A stretch of DNA of 54,559 nt from Candidatus Brocadiaceae bacterium (GCA_015661205.1 JACVXV010000016.1:1-54559); one strand, 5' to 3'. Shown: positions 16,320 through 26,293, numbered from the stretch's first letter. A program made the numbers and translations. Notes: generated by a model from the sequence alone, not told the origin.

Positions 16320-17624
16320 TTACCTCAGCTTGCTCTCCATCTTCCTTTTAATCTCCGCGTCGTCCCGCATCCTTTGAGCTTCGGACTTGATGTCGCTCAG
16401 ACCCATTTGCAGTTTCATCCACCCCTGCAAATGGGTATAGGCCGGATTGTTGTGATACGCCCCCTTCCAGACGACGGAGGCGTTATTCACCAATCTTGCA
16501 AAGAGTAGTTCTATTTCCGGCACGGTCTCTACGTTGGGAACAAGGGTGTGCCCGAGGAGGGACGCGCCTGCTGTTTTGTCTGTAAGGGAAAGACTGTGGC
16601 CATCCTTTCCCAAGCCGGCGATAATGCCAAACGCCTCTTTTATTACGTCCTCCGCGCTTTTATGAAGCGCGTCTGCCGTTTCCAACGACTTCTTTGCAAA
16701 ATGTGGCGAGTGGCAATTATTGCAAATCGATAGCATGTCACCCCGTCTTTTGCTCAATGCTGCATCATCTGCACGGTTGCCGTTTTTATCGATATACGAC
16801 GCCCCGCTTCCTACCGGTCCATAAGCAAGACCAAAGCTCATATCGTGCGACCCCTGCGGCATGTGGCAGGTAACACATACGGGCGACCGCATCGACCCAA
16901 CCGACCGGGTGTCCCTCAGTATAAACGATTGGCTTGCAGAATAAAGAACCCCATGCTTGGAAGCAAGATATATCTCATATTGTGAGCTGTCGGTTCCCGA
17001 ATGGCACGTCCTGCACGCCTCGGGCGTTCTGGCCTCGAGGGTGCTGAAGGTGTGCCTTGTATGGCACGAATCGCACTTAAATTGAATGTTGTGGCACTGT
17101 TCACACTGCGCGGAACGGGCATTGAGAGAAGGAGCAATTGATTTATTGCAATCCAGCATCCTTTTCCAGCCGAGAGAATGGCGGCTCTTCATGAACTCAT
17201 GGTACTGCTTCAGATGGCATTTCCCGCAATTACCCGCAACTACACGGCGGCTCACCCGTATGTCCTCACACGCGCACGCTTCGGCGCTCAGATAGGCAAG
17301 CTCCAGTGCCTCCTTAATGGCCGGTTCTGTATCCGTATTAATATGGCACGCCTCACACCCAACACCCTTCCTGGCGTGTGCGCTGCCCTCCCAATCTGCA
17401 ACCCAACCGTGCGCCACGCCTCGTTCTTCATGGCAACTAATGCAGCGTAACGATTCCCCGGTAATGCCCCTTTCCGTTTTCGGCGCGGAAGCCGGTTCAT
17501 TCGCAGGAATGGTGGCCGCCTCCTTTTGTGTGGCGCAGCCGGCGGTCAAAAGCGACCAGACAAGAAGCAGCACGGCGGCAAAAAAGGTAATGGATGTATT
17601 TGCATATCGCAGTGGATTAAGCAT
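16320..17624 (-). CDS. octaheme cytochrome c lipoprotein, hydroxylamine oxidoreductase (HAO) family
   Basis: A 434-residue exported lipoprotein. The signal peptide ends in the lipobox LLTAGC (Cys30), so it should be lipid-anchored outside the cytoplasmic membrane or facing the anammoxosome interior. Eight CxxCH haem motifs lie at residues 61, 90, 133, 174, 184, 204, 250 and 301. The spacing and the C-terminal KGAYHNNPAYTHLQGW block resemble octaheme HAO-type proteins, which oxidise hydroxylamine or hydrazine or reduce nitrite. Whether the tyrosine that crosslinks the catalytic P460 haem is present needs alignment; Tyr390 and Tyr396 are candidates. The ATG at 17624 has GGAGG 6 nt upstream; the frame is open to 18086 but that part looks non-coding. 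Confidence 0.82.
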   Translation of the reverse strand: MLNPLRYANTSITFFAAVLLLVWSLLTAGCATQKEAATIPANEPASAPKTERGITGESLRCISCHEERGVAHGWVADWEGSAHARKGVGCEACHINTDTEPAIKEALELAYLSAEACACEDIRVSRRVVAGNCGKCHLKQYHEFMKSRHSLGWKRMLDCNKSIAPSLNARSAQCEQCHNIQFKCDSCHTRHTFSTLEARTPEACRTCHSGTDSSQYEIYLASKHGVLYSASQSFILRDTRSVGSMRSPVCVTCHMPQGSHDMSFGLAYGPVGSGASYIDKNGNRADDAALSKRRGDMLSICNNCHSPHFAKKSLETADALHKSAEDVIKEAFGIIAGLGKDGHSLSLTDKTAGASLLGHTLVPNVETVPEIELLFARLVNNASVVWKGAYHNNPAYTHLQGWMKLQMGLSDIKSEAQRMRDDAEIKRKMESKLR

Positions 17625-18371
17625 TGCTTTCCTCCTTCGGGGAACTATCAGAATGATCCGGTTTTCCGGCGATTTACGCATGTGGGCGCACGCAACGGTT
17701 CGCGTGGCGCTCGCAACATAGTTTCGGTGTATGAAAAAAATAATCAAAATTGCTACGGTTGTTGTATTCCAGCCCTGTCTTGAATACCAGCAGAACGGTT
17801 CATCTAAAACAGACCTATTTATTATACCGGGTAAACGATAAAAAAAAAGGTAATAGTTCGCATGGAATGCTACAAATAGGCAGCCCCTCCGGGTCCAGTG
17901 AAAAGCAAACAACCTTACAGGATAAAAAAGTAACCATTTTTTGTCCATCGGTAGTAACAATTTTGTTCCTTTCGCAATCTTTATTTTCCGGCGGTGTTTG
18001 ATAAAGTCCTGATGCACACGGCTCACAAAGCTACCATGATTCTTGCCGTTATTTATCGCGGTGCGCCTGGATAGAGCCTGTGACACGGGAAAACAAAGGG
18101 AAAGAAGGTGTTTTTATAATCTTCCGTCTATTCTCTGGCATATCCTTATGCCCCCCTGTTTAATGTGTTGAGTTAAACCGCTACGATTCATGAATGGTTT
18201 TACAGCACTTGGCCTACGTTTTGCTTACATAACCCGCACGTGTCCTATAGCCAAAAGCCTCTGTTTTTCGAAAAATACCGGAAGACTCCCTTGTGCTTCC
18301 TGGCTTAAGCATCGAAAACCCGGATTGTTTGGCTATATATTTCAGTAACTTTTTTACAGGAGGGTTAGTTT
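17625..18371. other. long divergent intergenic region
   Basis: About 750 bp between the octaheme lipoprotein and the ComEA-like gene. No recognised RNA gene or riboswitch. It contains AT-rich tracts around 17720-17990 and a sigma-54-like site at 18210-18224. Confidence 0.45.
18210..18224 (+). promoter_or_regulatory. candidate sigma-54 promoter
   Basis: TGGCCTACGTTTTGC has the invariant GG and GC of a -24/-12 promoter separated by exactly 10 bp, and a T before GG and TT before GC as in the consensus. It points toward the ComEA-like gene 148 bp downstream. No enhancer-binding site was identified. Confidence 0.45.
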
Positions 18372-18737
18372 ATGGGTAAGTTGGGTAAATGTTGTATGAG
18401 CACTGTGTTGGTTGTCGGTTTTTTTGTTTTTATAGCAGGTGTTTGTGTTTTTGCTGAAGGGATTGAAGGAAAGGTCAATATCAACACGGGTACCGAGTCG
18501 CAACTTGCCTTGTTGCCGGGTGTTGGACCAAAGCTGGCTGCGGAAATCATAAGGTACAGGACGAGCAACGGCAATTTCAAGACCTTAGACGACATCAAGA
18601 AGGTGAGCGGGATTGGTGATAAGAAATTAGAAAATATCAGGGGCTTTATCACGTTGGATGGAGACTCCACCATAAAGGCCGTAAAGGCAGCGGTTGAAAA
18701 GGAAAAGAAAGAAACAAATTCCGAAACGAAAAAGTAG
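18372..18737 (+). CDS. secreted ComEA-like helix-hairpin-helix protein
   Basis: A 121-residue protein with an N-terminal hydrophobic signal (residues 10-28, probable cleavage after VFAEG region), then a tandem helix-hairpin-helix DNA-binding unit typical of ComEA: VNINTGTESQLALLPGVGP, followed by LAAEIIRYR and a second hairpin with VSGIGDKKLENI. The C-terminus is Lys/Glu-rich. ComEA binds incoming double-stranded DNA at the membrane in natural transformation; short HhH proteins also occur in organisms not known to be competent, so the role is open. AGGAGGG precedes the ATG and a strong terminator follows, so it is a single-gene unit. Confidence 0.8.
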   Translation: MGKLGKCCMSTVLVVGFFVFIAGVCVFAEGIEGKVNINTGTESQLALLPGVGPKLAAEIIRYRTSNGNFKTLDDIKKVSGIGDKKLENIRGFITLDGDSTIKAVKAAVEKEKKETNSETKK

Positions 18738-18771
18738 CTTCTACAAACAACGTTCACCGTATCTCCACCAT

Positions 18772-18807
18772 GAGAGGATAGGTCATTTTGCCTATCCTCT
18801 TTTTTTG
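18772..18807 (+). terminator. intrinsic terminator of the ComEA-like gene
   Basis: A 10-bp perfect stem, AGAGGATAGG and CCTATCCTCT, with an 8-nt loop, followed directly by a run of T. It lies 34 bp after the stop codon. Confidence 0.9.
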
Positions 18808-18839
18808 TAACAGTTCACCCACCCTCCAAAGCGCCGATA

Positions 18840-18879
18840 CCCTGTCAGGGTTTAAAACCCTGACAGGGTTATTTTTTTT
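18840..18879 (+). terminator. second hairpin with T-run
   Basis: Perfect inverted repeat CCCTGTCAGGG / CCCTGACAGGG around TTTAAAA, followed by TTATTTTTTTT. It could act as a back-up terminator or be a dispersed hairpin repeat. Confidence 0.6.
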
Positions 18880-19028
18880 GAATTGATTTCAGGGCTGAAT
18901 AAAAACGTTTGGAACCACAGATTACCTAGCGCGGCCTTTGGCCGCAACCAAAAAGGTGGTTTTTGGACTATAAAAAGGTATAGTAGTATCCTCGTAAATA
19001 GTAATCAGACAATTTAGAGGACACTACA

Positions 19029-19142
19029 ATGAAGTTGGTGGAATTATATCAAGACAGGATCATGGGTGCAATAAGCGGTCTGGACAGGATTCGTTTTCGC
19101 GTGCAGCAAAAAAAGCTTCCCAAAGCCCAATTTAATTCTTGA
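19029..19142 (+). pseudogene. N-terminal remnant of a larger mobile-type protein
   Basis: A 37-codon reading frame starts MKLVELYQDRIMGAISGLD, then RIRFR, and after that diverges to a short unrelated tail and a stop. The first 24 residues resemble, from memory, the start of a large repeated protein family of planctomycetes and deltaproteobacteria (pattern LSGFDRxxFRGTL). The rest of the gene is missing, so this is most simply a deletion remnant. The family assignment is weak. Confidence 0.4.
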
Positions 19143-19187
19143 AAGGGGGTGACAAAGACTTATAATATTTTTTGTCGGAGCAATCTT

Positions 19188-19260
19188 GTAGCGCGGGGGT
19201 TCATGCCCCGCTGGGCGTGCATACCCAATGACATTGCCGGACATGAAGACCGGCGCTACA
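19188..19260. repeat. GTAGCGC hairpin-type dispersed repeat
   Basis: A 73-bp unit bounded by GTAGCGC and GGCGCTAC with an internal GGGGTTCATGCCCC hairpin. Relatives lie at 30209-30234 (partial), 35949-36016, 37905-37976 and 39311-39380, the last two in the opposite orientation. Confidence 0.75.
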
Positions 19261-19391
19261 ATTTTCATAATTTATTTATACGGATTAGCGTGAAAGGGCG
19301 GGGAGACCCCCGCCCCTACGATGCCGAACTGTAATGTTTTGTAACTTAACCAAAACCAATTACCAATAACTTTATTAAGGAAACTCTACCT

Positions 19392-21101
19392 ATGAAATGG
19401 ACGCAAACGCTGATTCCTACGCTCAAGGAAAGTCCGTCTGAAGCGGAAATTGACAGTCATAAACTTATGATACGGGCCGGACTCATCCGGAGAATCACGG
19501 CTGGCGCTTATGCCTATTTGCCGCTCGGAACGCTGGTTTTAAACAAGGTAATTAACATTGTCCGGGAGGAGATGAACCGGGCGGGCGCCATCGAGGTGTT
19601 TCTCCCGGCGCTCCAGCCGTTGCACCTTTTGGAGGAGAGCGGGCGTTTAGCGGTCTTCGGTGAAGACCTGATTACCTTTAAGGACCGTCACGGTAAAATA
19701 TCCGCATTAGGTCCCACCCACGAAGAGATTATTACCGATATTGTGCGGAACGAAGTGAACTCCTACCGCCAACTGCCCATGACCTTTTATCAGATTCAGA
19801 CCAAATTCCGGGATGAGACGCGCCCCAGGTTCGGCGTTATGCGCAGCAAGGAATTTATCATGAAGGACGCCTACAGTTTTGACGTTGATTACGAAGGGCT
19901 GAACAAGAGCTATCAATTGATGTACGACGCCTACTGCCGCCTTTTTACGCGGTGCGGGCTCAAATACATCATTGTCGAGGCCGATTCCGGCGCTATGGGG
20001 GGAGACGTCTCTCATGAGTTTATGGTGCCGAGTCCGGTAGGGGAAGACGTCTTGATAATCTGCCCTAAGTGCGGGTATAGCGCCAACCGCGAGCGCGCGG
20101 AGGCCGCGCCTATCCCTGCTGAAAACCCATCGGCGCTTCTGGCAACGAAAGAGGTTGCCACGCCCGGTAAACACACGATCCAGGAAGTAGGTGATTTTTT
20201 AAAGGTAAGCCCAAGCCTTATGGTGAAGACGATGATCTACGTCGCCGGTGGACAGCCCATCGCCGTCCTCTTGCGCGGAGACCATGAGGTAAACGAGTCG
20301 AAGCTGGGCAAGCTGCTGGGGCAAAAGGAGGTGGCTCTCGCTGACCACAAGACCATTGAGCAAGTTACCGGCGCCCCGGTGGGATTTGCTGGGCCTATGG
20401 GTTTGAAGATAAAAATTATTGCCGATCAGGCGGCGTCCGTGCTTCGCAACTTTACCGCCGGGGCAAATAAGGCGGATATGCACACCTTGAACGTGAACCC
20501 GGAAAGGGATTTCAAGATTGACCAGGTAGCGAACCTCCGGTTTGTAGCCCAGGGAGACCGGTGCGCGAAGTGTGATCACGAACTGGAGATTTCACACGGC
20601 ATTGAAATCGGACACGTGTTCAAGTTGGGTACGAAATACAGCGACGCCCTGAAGGCCGTGTATTTGGACGCAAACGGCAAGTCAACCTCAATGATTATGG
20701 GGTGCTACGGGATTGGGGTCAACCGCATCATTGCCTCCCTTATTGAAAAATCTCATGATGAAAACGGCATTATATGGCCGCTCTCCATAACTCCTTACCA
20801 CGTTGCCGTGATCCCCATCAATATGAATGACGCGGCCATAGTTCAGGCGGCAAACCAGATTTATGCCGACCTTATGGGCGTTTCCGGTATCGACGTGTTG
20901 ATGGACGACAGAGACCACAGGCCCGGCGTGAAGTTTAAGGATGCAGACCTTATTGGCGCTCCCATTAAAATCATCATCGGCAAAAAATTCGTTGAGACAA
21001 AGGAAGTTGAGATAAAGTTGAGGAAGAGCGGAGAGGCCTTCCTGGTAAAACTGGAAGAGGTTAAATCAAAGGTAAAGAGCCTGCTGGAGACTTTAGCCTA
21101 A
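19392..21101 (+). CDS. proS: prolyl-tRNA synthetase (bacterial type)
   Basis: A class II aminoacyl-tRNA synthetase charging tRNA-Pro; 569 residues, normal for the bacterial form. Class II motif 2 is seen in TKFRDETRPRFGVMRSKEF and motif 3 in MGCYGIGVNRIIASL. The central editing (YbaK-like) domain that removes mischarged alanine is present at about residues 230-380, and the anticodon-binding domain at 470-565 (HVAVIPINMND, LMDDRDHRPGVKFKDADLIG). AGGAAA precedes the ATG. The gene is not obviously in an operon; an unusual 39-bp repeat begins 3 bp after its stop. Confidence 0.95.
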   Translation: MKWTQTLIPTLKESPSEAEIDSHKLMIRAGLIRRITAGAYAYLPLGTLVLNKVINIVREEMNRAGAIEVFLPALQPLHLLEESGRLAVFGEDLITFKDRHGKISALGPTHEEIITDIVRNEVNSYRQLPMTFYQIQTKFRDETRPRFGVMRSKEFIMKDAYSFDVDYEGLNKSYQLMYDAYCRLFTRCGLKYIIVEADSGAMGGDVSHEFMVPSPVGEDVLIICPKCGYSANRERAEAAPIPAENPSALLATKEVATPGKHTIQEVGDFLKVSPSLMVKTMIYVAGGQPIAVLLRGDHEVNESKLGKLLGQKEVALADHKTIEQVTGAPVGFAGPMGLKIKIIADQAASVLRNFTAGANKADMHTLNVNPERDFKIDQVANLRFVAQGDRCAKCDHELEISHGIEIGHVFKLGTKYSDALKAVYLDANGKSTSMIMGCYGIGVNRIIASLIEKSHDENGIIWPLSITPYHVAVIPINMNDAAIVQAANQIYADLMGVSGIDVLMDDRDHRPGVKFKDADLIGAPIKIIIGKKFVETKEVEIKLRKSGEAFLVKLEEVKSKVKSLLETLA

Positions 21102-21103
21102 AC

Positions 21104-21142
21104 GGCTCGTCCGCAGAATCTGTGGGTAATAAGTAAGACTTA
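21104..21142 (+). repeat. 39-bp repeat, possible IS end (copy 1)
   Basis: Begins GGCTCGTCCGCAGAATCTG, 3 bp after the proS stop, and is repeated with one mismatch at 54461-54499 near the right edge. The GGCTC start is like the inverted repeats of some ISL3-family elements (from memory). No transposase gene is adjacent here. Confidence 0.6.
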
Positions 21143-21341
21143 TGGACTGTAAATAAATACCTTTTACAACTTCAGTCTAACGATTTTAGAATGTTATAGT
21201 TCCAATCACAGGGAAAAGCTTATCGTTATAAATCACTCGATTGCCTGCCTATTAGCAGTTGCCCCTACGGGGCATATACAGACGGAAGCATTCTCCATTA
21301 ATTTGAAAATTACAATAATTTCCGGAAGAAACTAAGGTTCC

Positions 21342-22205
21342 ATGCCAAATCAATCGGCAAAAAAACCCATGCGAGCCAATCGCACGGATATACCAACGAA
21401 CAAAGCTGAGCAGCCGGACCGGTTAATTCCTGAAGAAATCATGTCGGGCTTGAAAACGAAGGTCATCGGCAGTGATGTGCGGTCTTACGAACAAACGACG
21501 TCCACCATGGATATCGCAAAAACGCTTACGGGCAAGGATTTTAAAAACGGTATGGCGGTCTTCGCGGAGTTACAAACGCGCGGCAAGGGGCGTTCCATCA
21601 AGGCCTGGCATTGCCCGAAATACAAGGGATTGCTTTTTACGATCCTGTTAAAGCACAAAATACCGTCAGACCAATTGTGCCTGCTGGTCGGCGCCGTATC
21701 GGTCGCAATTACCGAGGCTATCCGCGAGACACTGCTGCTTCCCGCTGAAATAAAGTGGCCGAACGACGTGCTGATCGCCGGCAAGAAGGTCGGCGGCGTG
21801 CTGGTGGAGATTGAAAAGATATCGAAGACGGAAACGGTATTTTTGATCGGGGTAGGAATCAACGTGAATCTGCCGGAAGAGGAATTGCCGCAGCAGGTGC
21901 GTTTGCCGGCAACCTCGCTTTCTATTGAAAAAAATGAGACTATTAACCGCACGATGCTTGCAAGGACGCTGCTTCAGTATATTGACAAGTGGTATCTGAT
22001 TTTAAGGGATTCACACTACAGATACATCACCGAATGCTGGAAGGAATTTTGTGTCACCATCGGAGAAACGGTAACTATTTCCGACGGCAGTAAGGAATAC
22101 GTGGGCAGGGTCATCGACATATCCCATAATGGCGGACTGATGCTTAGACTGGAAAGCGGTGAAATAAAGATACTCCGCGGAGAACATGCGACGATTAAGG
22201 GATGA
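21342..22205 (+). CDS. birA: biotin--[acetyl-CoA-carboxylase] ligase
   Basis: Attaches biotin to the carrier protein of biotin-dependent carboxylases via biotinyl-AMP. The catalytic domain motifs are present: TTSTMDIAK, a diverged GRGRxGR loop (TRGKGRSIKAWHCP), KWPNDVLIAGKKVGGVLVE and GVGINVN, plus the C-terminal SH3-like domain (GRVIDISHNGGLMLRL). The N-terminal region of about 45 residues lacks a full winged helix, so it is a monofunctional ligase and not a repressor. The AAGG before the ATG is modest; a start at residue 34 is possible. Confidence 0.9.
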   Translation: MPNQSAKKPMRANRTDIPTNKAEQPDRLIPEEIMSGLKTKVIGSDVRSYEQTTSTMDIAKTLTGKDFKNGMAVFAELQTRGKGRSIKAWHCPKYKGLLFTILLKHKIPSDQLCLLVGAVSVAITEAIRETLLLPAEIKWPNDVLIAGKKVGGVLVEIEKISKTETVFLIGVGINVNLPEEELPQQVRLPATSLSIEKNETINRTMLARTLLQYIDKWYLILRDSHYRYITECWKEFCVTIGETVTISDGSKEYVGRVIDISHNGGLMLRLESGEIKILRGEHATIKG

Positions 22206-22773
22206 CGGAGAAGCGATTGGAAACCGCGAATGAGCGCCAATGAACGCTAATAAACGCACAGGCAAGATGCCTGTGCCACCAAGTCTATTGCCGGGTGGAA
22301 ATTATGCCGGAATAATCAGGGGCAGCAAATTACTTCCGGGGGATAATAAATAACCCGGTAAAAAACCGGTCTTGTTGAACAAGCGCGCATAGGGAACAGG
22401 TGGCACAGGCTTCTAGCCTGTGCGAAGATTTAGCATGAGAAACAGTACCGCACACAAATAAGGCAAAACCTCTGACCGTCGAAGCATGGAAACCACAGAT
22501 TTCTTTTGCAACCTTTATTTGCTGCCCGATGTAGAGACGCATTGCATGCGTCTCTCTTCTCTCTGTACATCATTAATTGCATTACACAAGACGCATGCAA
22601 TGCGTCTCTCTACATCGGGTCGCTTTTTTTGATGTTTCAATTCCATTTCTACAAACACGAAGAGCTGGGTAGGTGAGGAAAACCCCATCTAACCCAGCTC
22701 TTCAATTTGCGACTCTTTTGCTCCACGTTTCAGATGAGGCTTACCAGCACATCATCAGACCCGCTTATCGTTT
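22206..22773. other. intergenic region with hairpin repeats
   Basis: No gene. It contains a GGCACAGGC...GCCTGTGCG hairpin pair around 22400-22422, an inverted pair ACGCATTGCATGCGTCTCTC / ACGCATGCAATGCGTCTCTC at about 22540-22610, and a dyad AGAGCTGGGT / ACCCAGCTCT at about 22661-22702. The last lies after the stop of the minus-strand SBBP gene, but no T-run follows, so it is a weak terminator candidate. Confidence 0.5.
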
Positions 22774-25700
22774 TCATTTTGCCTGCTTAACCGTAAAGGT
22801 CTTTCCTGCGATAGTCATGGTCCCTGTGCGTGCGCTTGTGCCGGTATTGGCAGATACCGAGTAGACAACTCTCCCATTCCCTGTGCCACTGCCGCCTGAG
22901 GTGACCGTTATCCATGTCGCATTGCTCACTGCCGTCCAGCTACAGTTGCTGGATTTTACCCCTACCGAGACACTGCCGGTACCACCACCGGAAGTGAAGG
23001 ATTTACTGGTTGGCGAGATGGTATACGCGCAAGCGCCATCTTGTCTTACAACAAAGGAGTTTTTTGCAATAGTTATGGTACCTATGCGTACGTTTGTGCC
23101 TGGATTGGCCAATACCGAGTAGGTAACCGTTCCATTCCCCGTGCCACTGCCGCCTGAGGTAACCGTTATCCATGATGCGTTGCTCTTTGCCGTCCAACTG
23201 CAACTGCCTAATTTTACCTCTACCGAGACACTGCCGGTACCACCACCGGAAGTGAAGGATTGACTGGTTGGTGAGATGGTATACGCGCAACCACCATATT
23301 GCCTTACGGTAAAGGTCTCTCCTGCGATAGTCATGGTGCCTGTGCGTGCGCTGTCGGTATTAGCCGATACCGAGTAGGCAGCCTCCCCACTCCCCGTGCC
23401 ACCTGTGGTGACCGTTATCCATGTTACGTTGCTCACTGCCGTCCAAACGAGACTGTTTGATACTGCCGTTACCACGACAATGCCGGTACCACCTTCGGAA
23501 GAGAAGGATTTACTGGTTGGTGAGATGGAAAAAGCAGAAAGAGTGCTGCCAAACTTTGAGACAAAGGCATCTGAATAACCATTAGAAGCCCTCTCGTACG
23601 CCCCGCTCGTCGTCGGAAAGTCTGCTGAAGAAGTCCCCCCCGTCACATATACGTTCCCGCTTGTGTCGAGGCTTGTGTCGAGGACGAGAGAAAGCACCAC
23701 TCCCCCTATCGCACCACCATCTAAACCAGACCCACCCAGGTACGTGGATGCCAGCAGGCTCGTTAATCCACTGTTCAGCTTCGAGACAAAGACATCACCA
23801 TCACCACCATTAGAGGTATCATAAGCCCCGCTCGCCGTCGGAAAGTCTGTTGACCAAGTAATCCCCGTCACATATACGTTCCCGCTTGTGTCGAGGGTGA
23901 GAGACGCACCAGAATCATAATCAGACCCGCCCAGAAACGTGGATTCCAGGAGGCTCGTTAATCCACTGTTCAGCTTCGAGACAAAGACATCAGAATAACC
24001 ACCAGTATAAGAGGTATCATACGCCCCGGTCGTCGTCTGAAAGTTTGTTGACCTGGTCAACCCCGTCACATATACGTTCCCGCTTGTGTCGAGGGCGAGA
24101 GAATAACCCATGTCATCACTAGACCCGCCCAAGTACGTGGATGCCAGGAGGCTCGTTAATCCACTGTTCAGCTTTGAGACAAAGACATCACGATCACCAC
24201 CATTATAAGAGGTATCATGAGCCCCGCTCGTCGCCGGAAAGTCTGTTGACTCAGTCTCCCCCGTCACATATACGTTCCCGCTTGTGTCGAGTGAGAGAGA
24301 ATAACCCACGTCAGCACTAGACCCGCCCAGGTACGTGGATGCCAGCAGGCTCGTTAATCCACTGTTCAGCTTAGAGACAAAGACGTCATAACCATTATAA
24401 GAGGTATCATAAGCCCCGCTCGTCGTCGGAAAGTCTGCTGAAGAAGTCAACCCCGCCACATATACGTTCCCGCTGGTGTCGAGGGAGAGAGAATAACCCA
24501 AGTCAAAACCAGACCCGCCCAAGTACGTGGATGCCAGCAGGCTCGTTAATCCACTGTTCAGCTTAGAGACAAAGACATCAGCACCATTATAAGAGGTATC
24601 ATAAGCCCCGCTCGTCGTCGGAAAGTCTGTTGACCAAGTCCACCCCGTCACATATACGCTCCCGCTTGTGTCGAGGGCGAGAGAATAACCCCTCTCATCA
24701 CCAGACCCGCCCAGGAAGGTTGATGCGTGCAAGGGGTCAATGATGAGGTCTTTGGTCTTGTCGTAGGAAGCGACGGTGAAACCGTATTCGGATTTCGGAT
24801 TTTTGGAGTCGGAATTTGTTGATTTTTGATTTGAAAGGCGGTATTCAACATCCACTTCCACCCTCTTCCCCTCTATCTCCTGATACGCTATTGGCCTTGT
24901 GAATTTCACCAGACCCAGCTCCGTATCTGCTTCAAGTTGACCTTCCTGGTTTACCCGTAAAGATTTACTGCCGTCAACTTGTACTTTTATAAACTCAGGG
25001 CTTGCGCCCGGCTTTACGCAGAAGAGCTTTTCCACGTTGTTCCCGTATGCCTTGAGGCTTAGCTCTATCCCCTTGTAGACCTCTCCCAGGCTTACCACGT
25101 TAAACGTGGGGACGTTCGCCTTCCATTTCGACTTGTCGTTACCCGTGAAGTAGTTGACCGTGGTAACGGCGGGTTGTTCACCCGTTATCCCACCGATCTT
25201 TGCACCTACCAGGTGTTCTTTAAGGGCAACGCCCCGCAGGGGGGATTGCGGGTTTTGGATTGCGGAATGCGGCGAATAGGTATTTGCCGCTACACATTCA
25301 GTGTCCGCATGGACAAGCGGGGCTTGTCCGTGCAACCCGAACACGGCTTTTCGCCCCTGCGCCTCTGCGCCTCCACTCCCCTGCTCCCAAGCGCGTCCCC
25401 ATGCGCATGCTGAGACGGAGACGCCCCGGCGGGGACGTCTCTACCTTCAGGTAATGCATACACGATATCGCCTTCCTTCGTCACGAACACCGTGCCGCCA
25501 AAGGTCTTTGCATAGAACCGCACCTGTTCAGCCACCTGCCCGTTATTGGCGATGAAGGGCATTTGGAGTGTCCGGGTTTTTGAGGTGAACACTTCCCTGG
25601 TATGACAAGCGTCCCCGCTTGTCATAACACCATTCCTTATTCCTTGTGAATCAGGAAAATCCATATTGTCAACCGGGGACGGTTGACCTACCTGATCTGC

Positions 25701-25811
25701 CGGAAGGGATGGCGCGAAACATGCCGACATCAAAAGAAATAAAAACAACACCTTTCCATATCCCAAAATGCCAAACCGTTTCCTCGTCACTGCTAAAAAT
25801 AGACTACTCAT
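22774..25811 (-). pseudogene. secreted SBBP beta-propeller / BACON repeat protein, split by a frameshift
   Basis: Two overlapping frames together encode one protein. The first (25811 to about 25290) has a signal peptide (residues 15-38) and the start of a conserved N-terminal module (MPFIANNGQVAEQVRFY, FGGTVFVTKEG). The second (to 22774) continues it (VSLGEVYKGIELSLKAYGN), then has about six SBBP propeller blades of roughly 60 residues (DVFVSKLNSGLTSLLASTYL, GNVYVTG), then three BACON domains (WTAVSNATWITVTSGGSG). Both frames are open from about 25440 to 25345, in a low-constraint segment, so a one-base slip there explains the split. The role is probably cell-surface binding. It could be programmed shifting, a pseudogene or a sequencing error. 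Confidence 0.75.
23580..24720 (-). repeat. tandem SBBP-coding repeats of about 180 bp
   Basis: At least six near-identical tandem units encode the propeller blades; phrases such as CTCGTTAATCCACTGTTCAG recur about every 180-190 bp. Several blocks are almost identical at DNA level, showing recent expansion or gene conversion. One unit holds a small LDTS duplication at about 23670-23690. Confidence 0.85.
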
Positions 25812-26293
25812 AACCTTTCAGCCTCCTTTCACATTGCGTTGTTAAAAAATGTTTTTAATTGGCCTAAAGCCCAGCCTTAAACCCCATACGTGTTAAGTAA
25901 AGCAGATTGTGGGTGGCAGGCCAAACCCTGTTTGTCTGTGCCTGCACACACGTCTCTATTATTTATCCGGGTTGTGCCGCCCTTACGGGGCTAAAACAAT
26001 AGATGTTTCTCTTTACCCACCGCTCACGCAGTGGGCTACGGTTGTTACACTCCGATGGGGTGTCTTTGTGTTGTACTACAAACGGGTAGAATATGAACTT
26101 TTGAAGGTGTCACAAATGCCATAAAACCCTTGAATATTGTAGGACTTTGGTCTTTTGGAATGTTCAGTTTATGCCCGTTGGCAGTATACCGCATAAAGAG
26201 TATTCTGAAAGCATGGCAATCGTTCCCGCTTGTCATAACAAAATTCCTTACGAATAAGGGAAATTGGAGGAATTTGGTTGCGGCTGTGCCTCG
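25812..26293. other. intergenic region upstream of the SBBP gene
   Basis: No supported gene. Contains hairpin-repeat pieces at about 25975-26055 (GCCGCCCTTACGGGGC; CACTCCGATGGGGTG) and a phrase CCCGCTTGTCATAAC at about 26227 that also occurs inside the SBBP gene 5' part at about 25614. Confidence 0.45.

Noticed and set aside
17821-17900. Riboswitch-like GC-rich patch upstream of the octaheme gene
   Set aside because: It did not match any riboswitch consensus I could recall, including c-di-GMP types.
17625-18086. 154-residue N-terminal extension of the octaheme protein
   Set aside because: The signal peptide and lipobox begin at 17624 with GGAGG upstream; the extension has no signature.
23580-24720. 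Possible CRISPR array
   Set aside because: The periodic units are in-frame protein repeats of about 180 bp without unique spacers.
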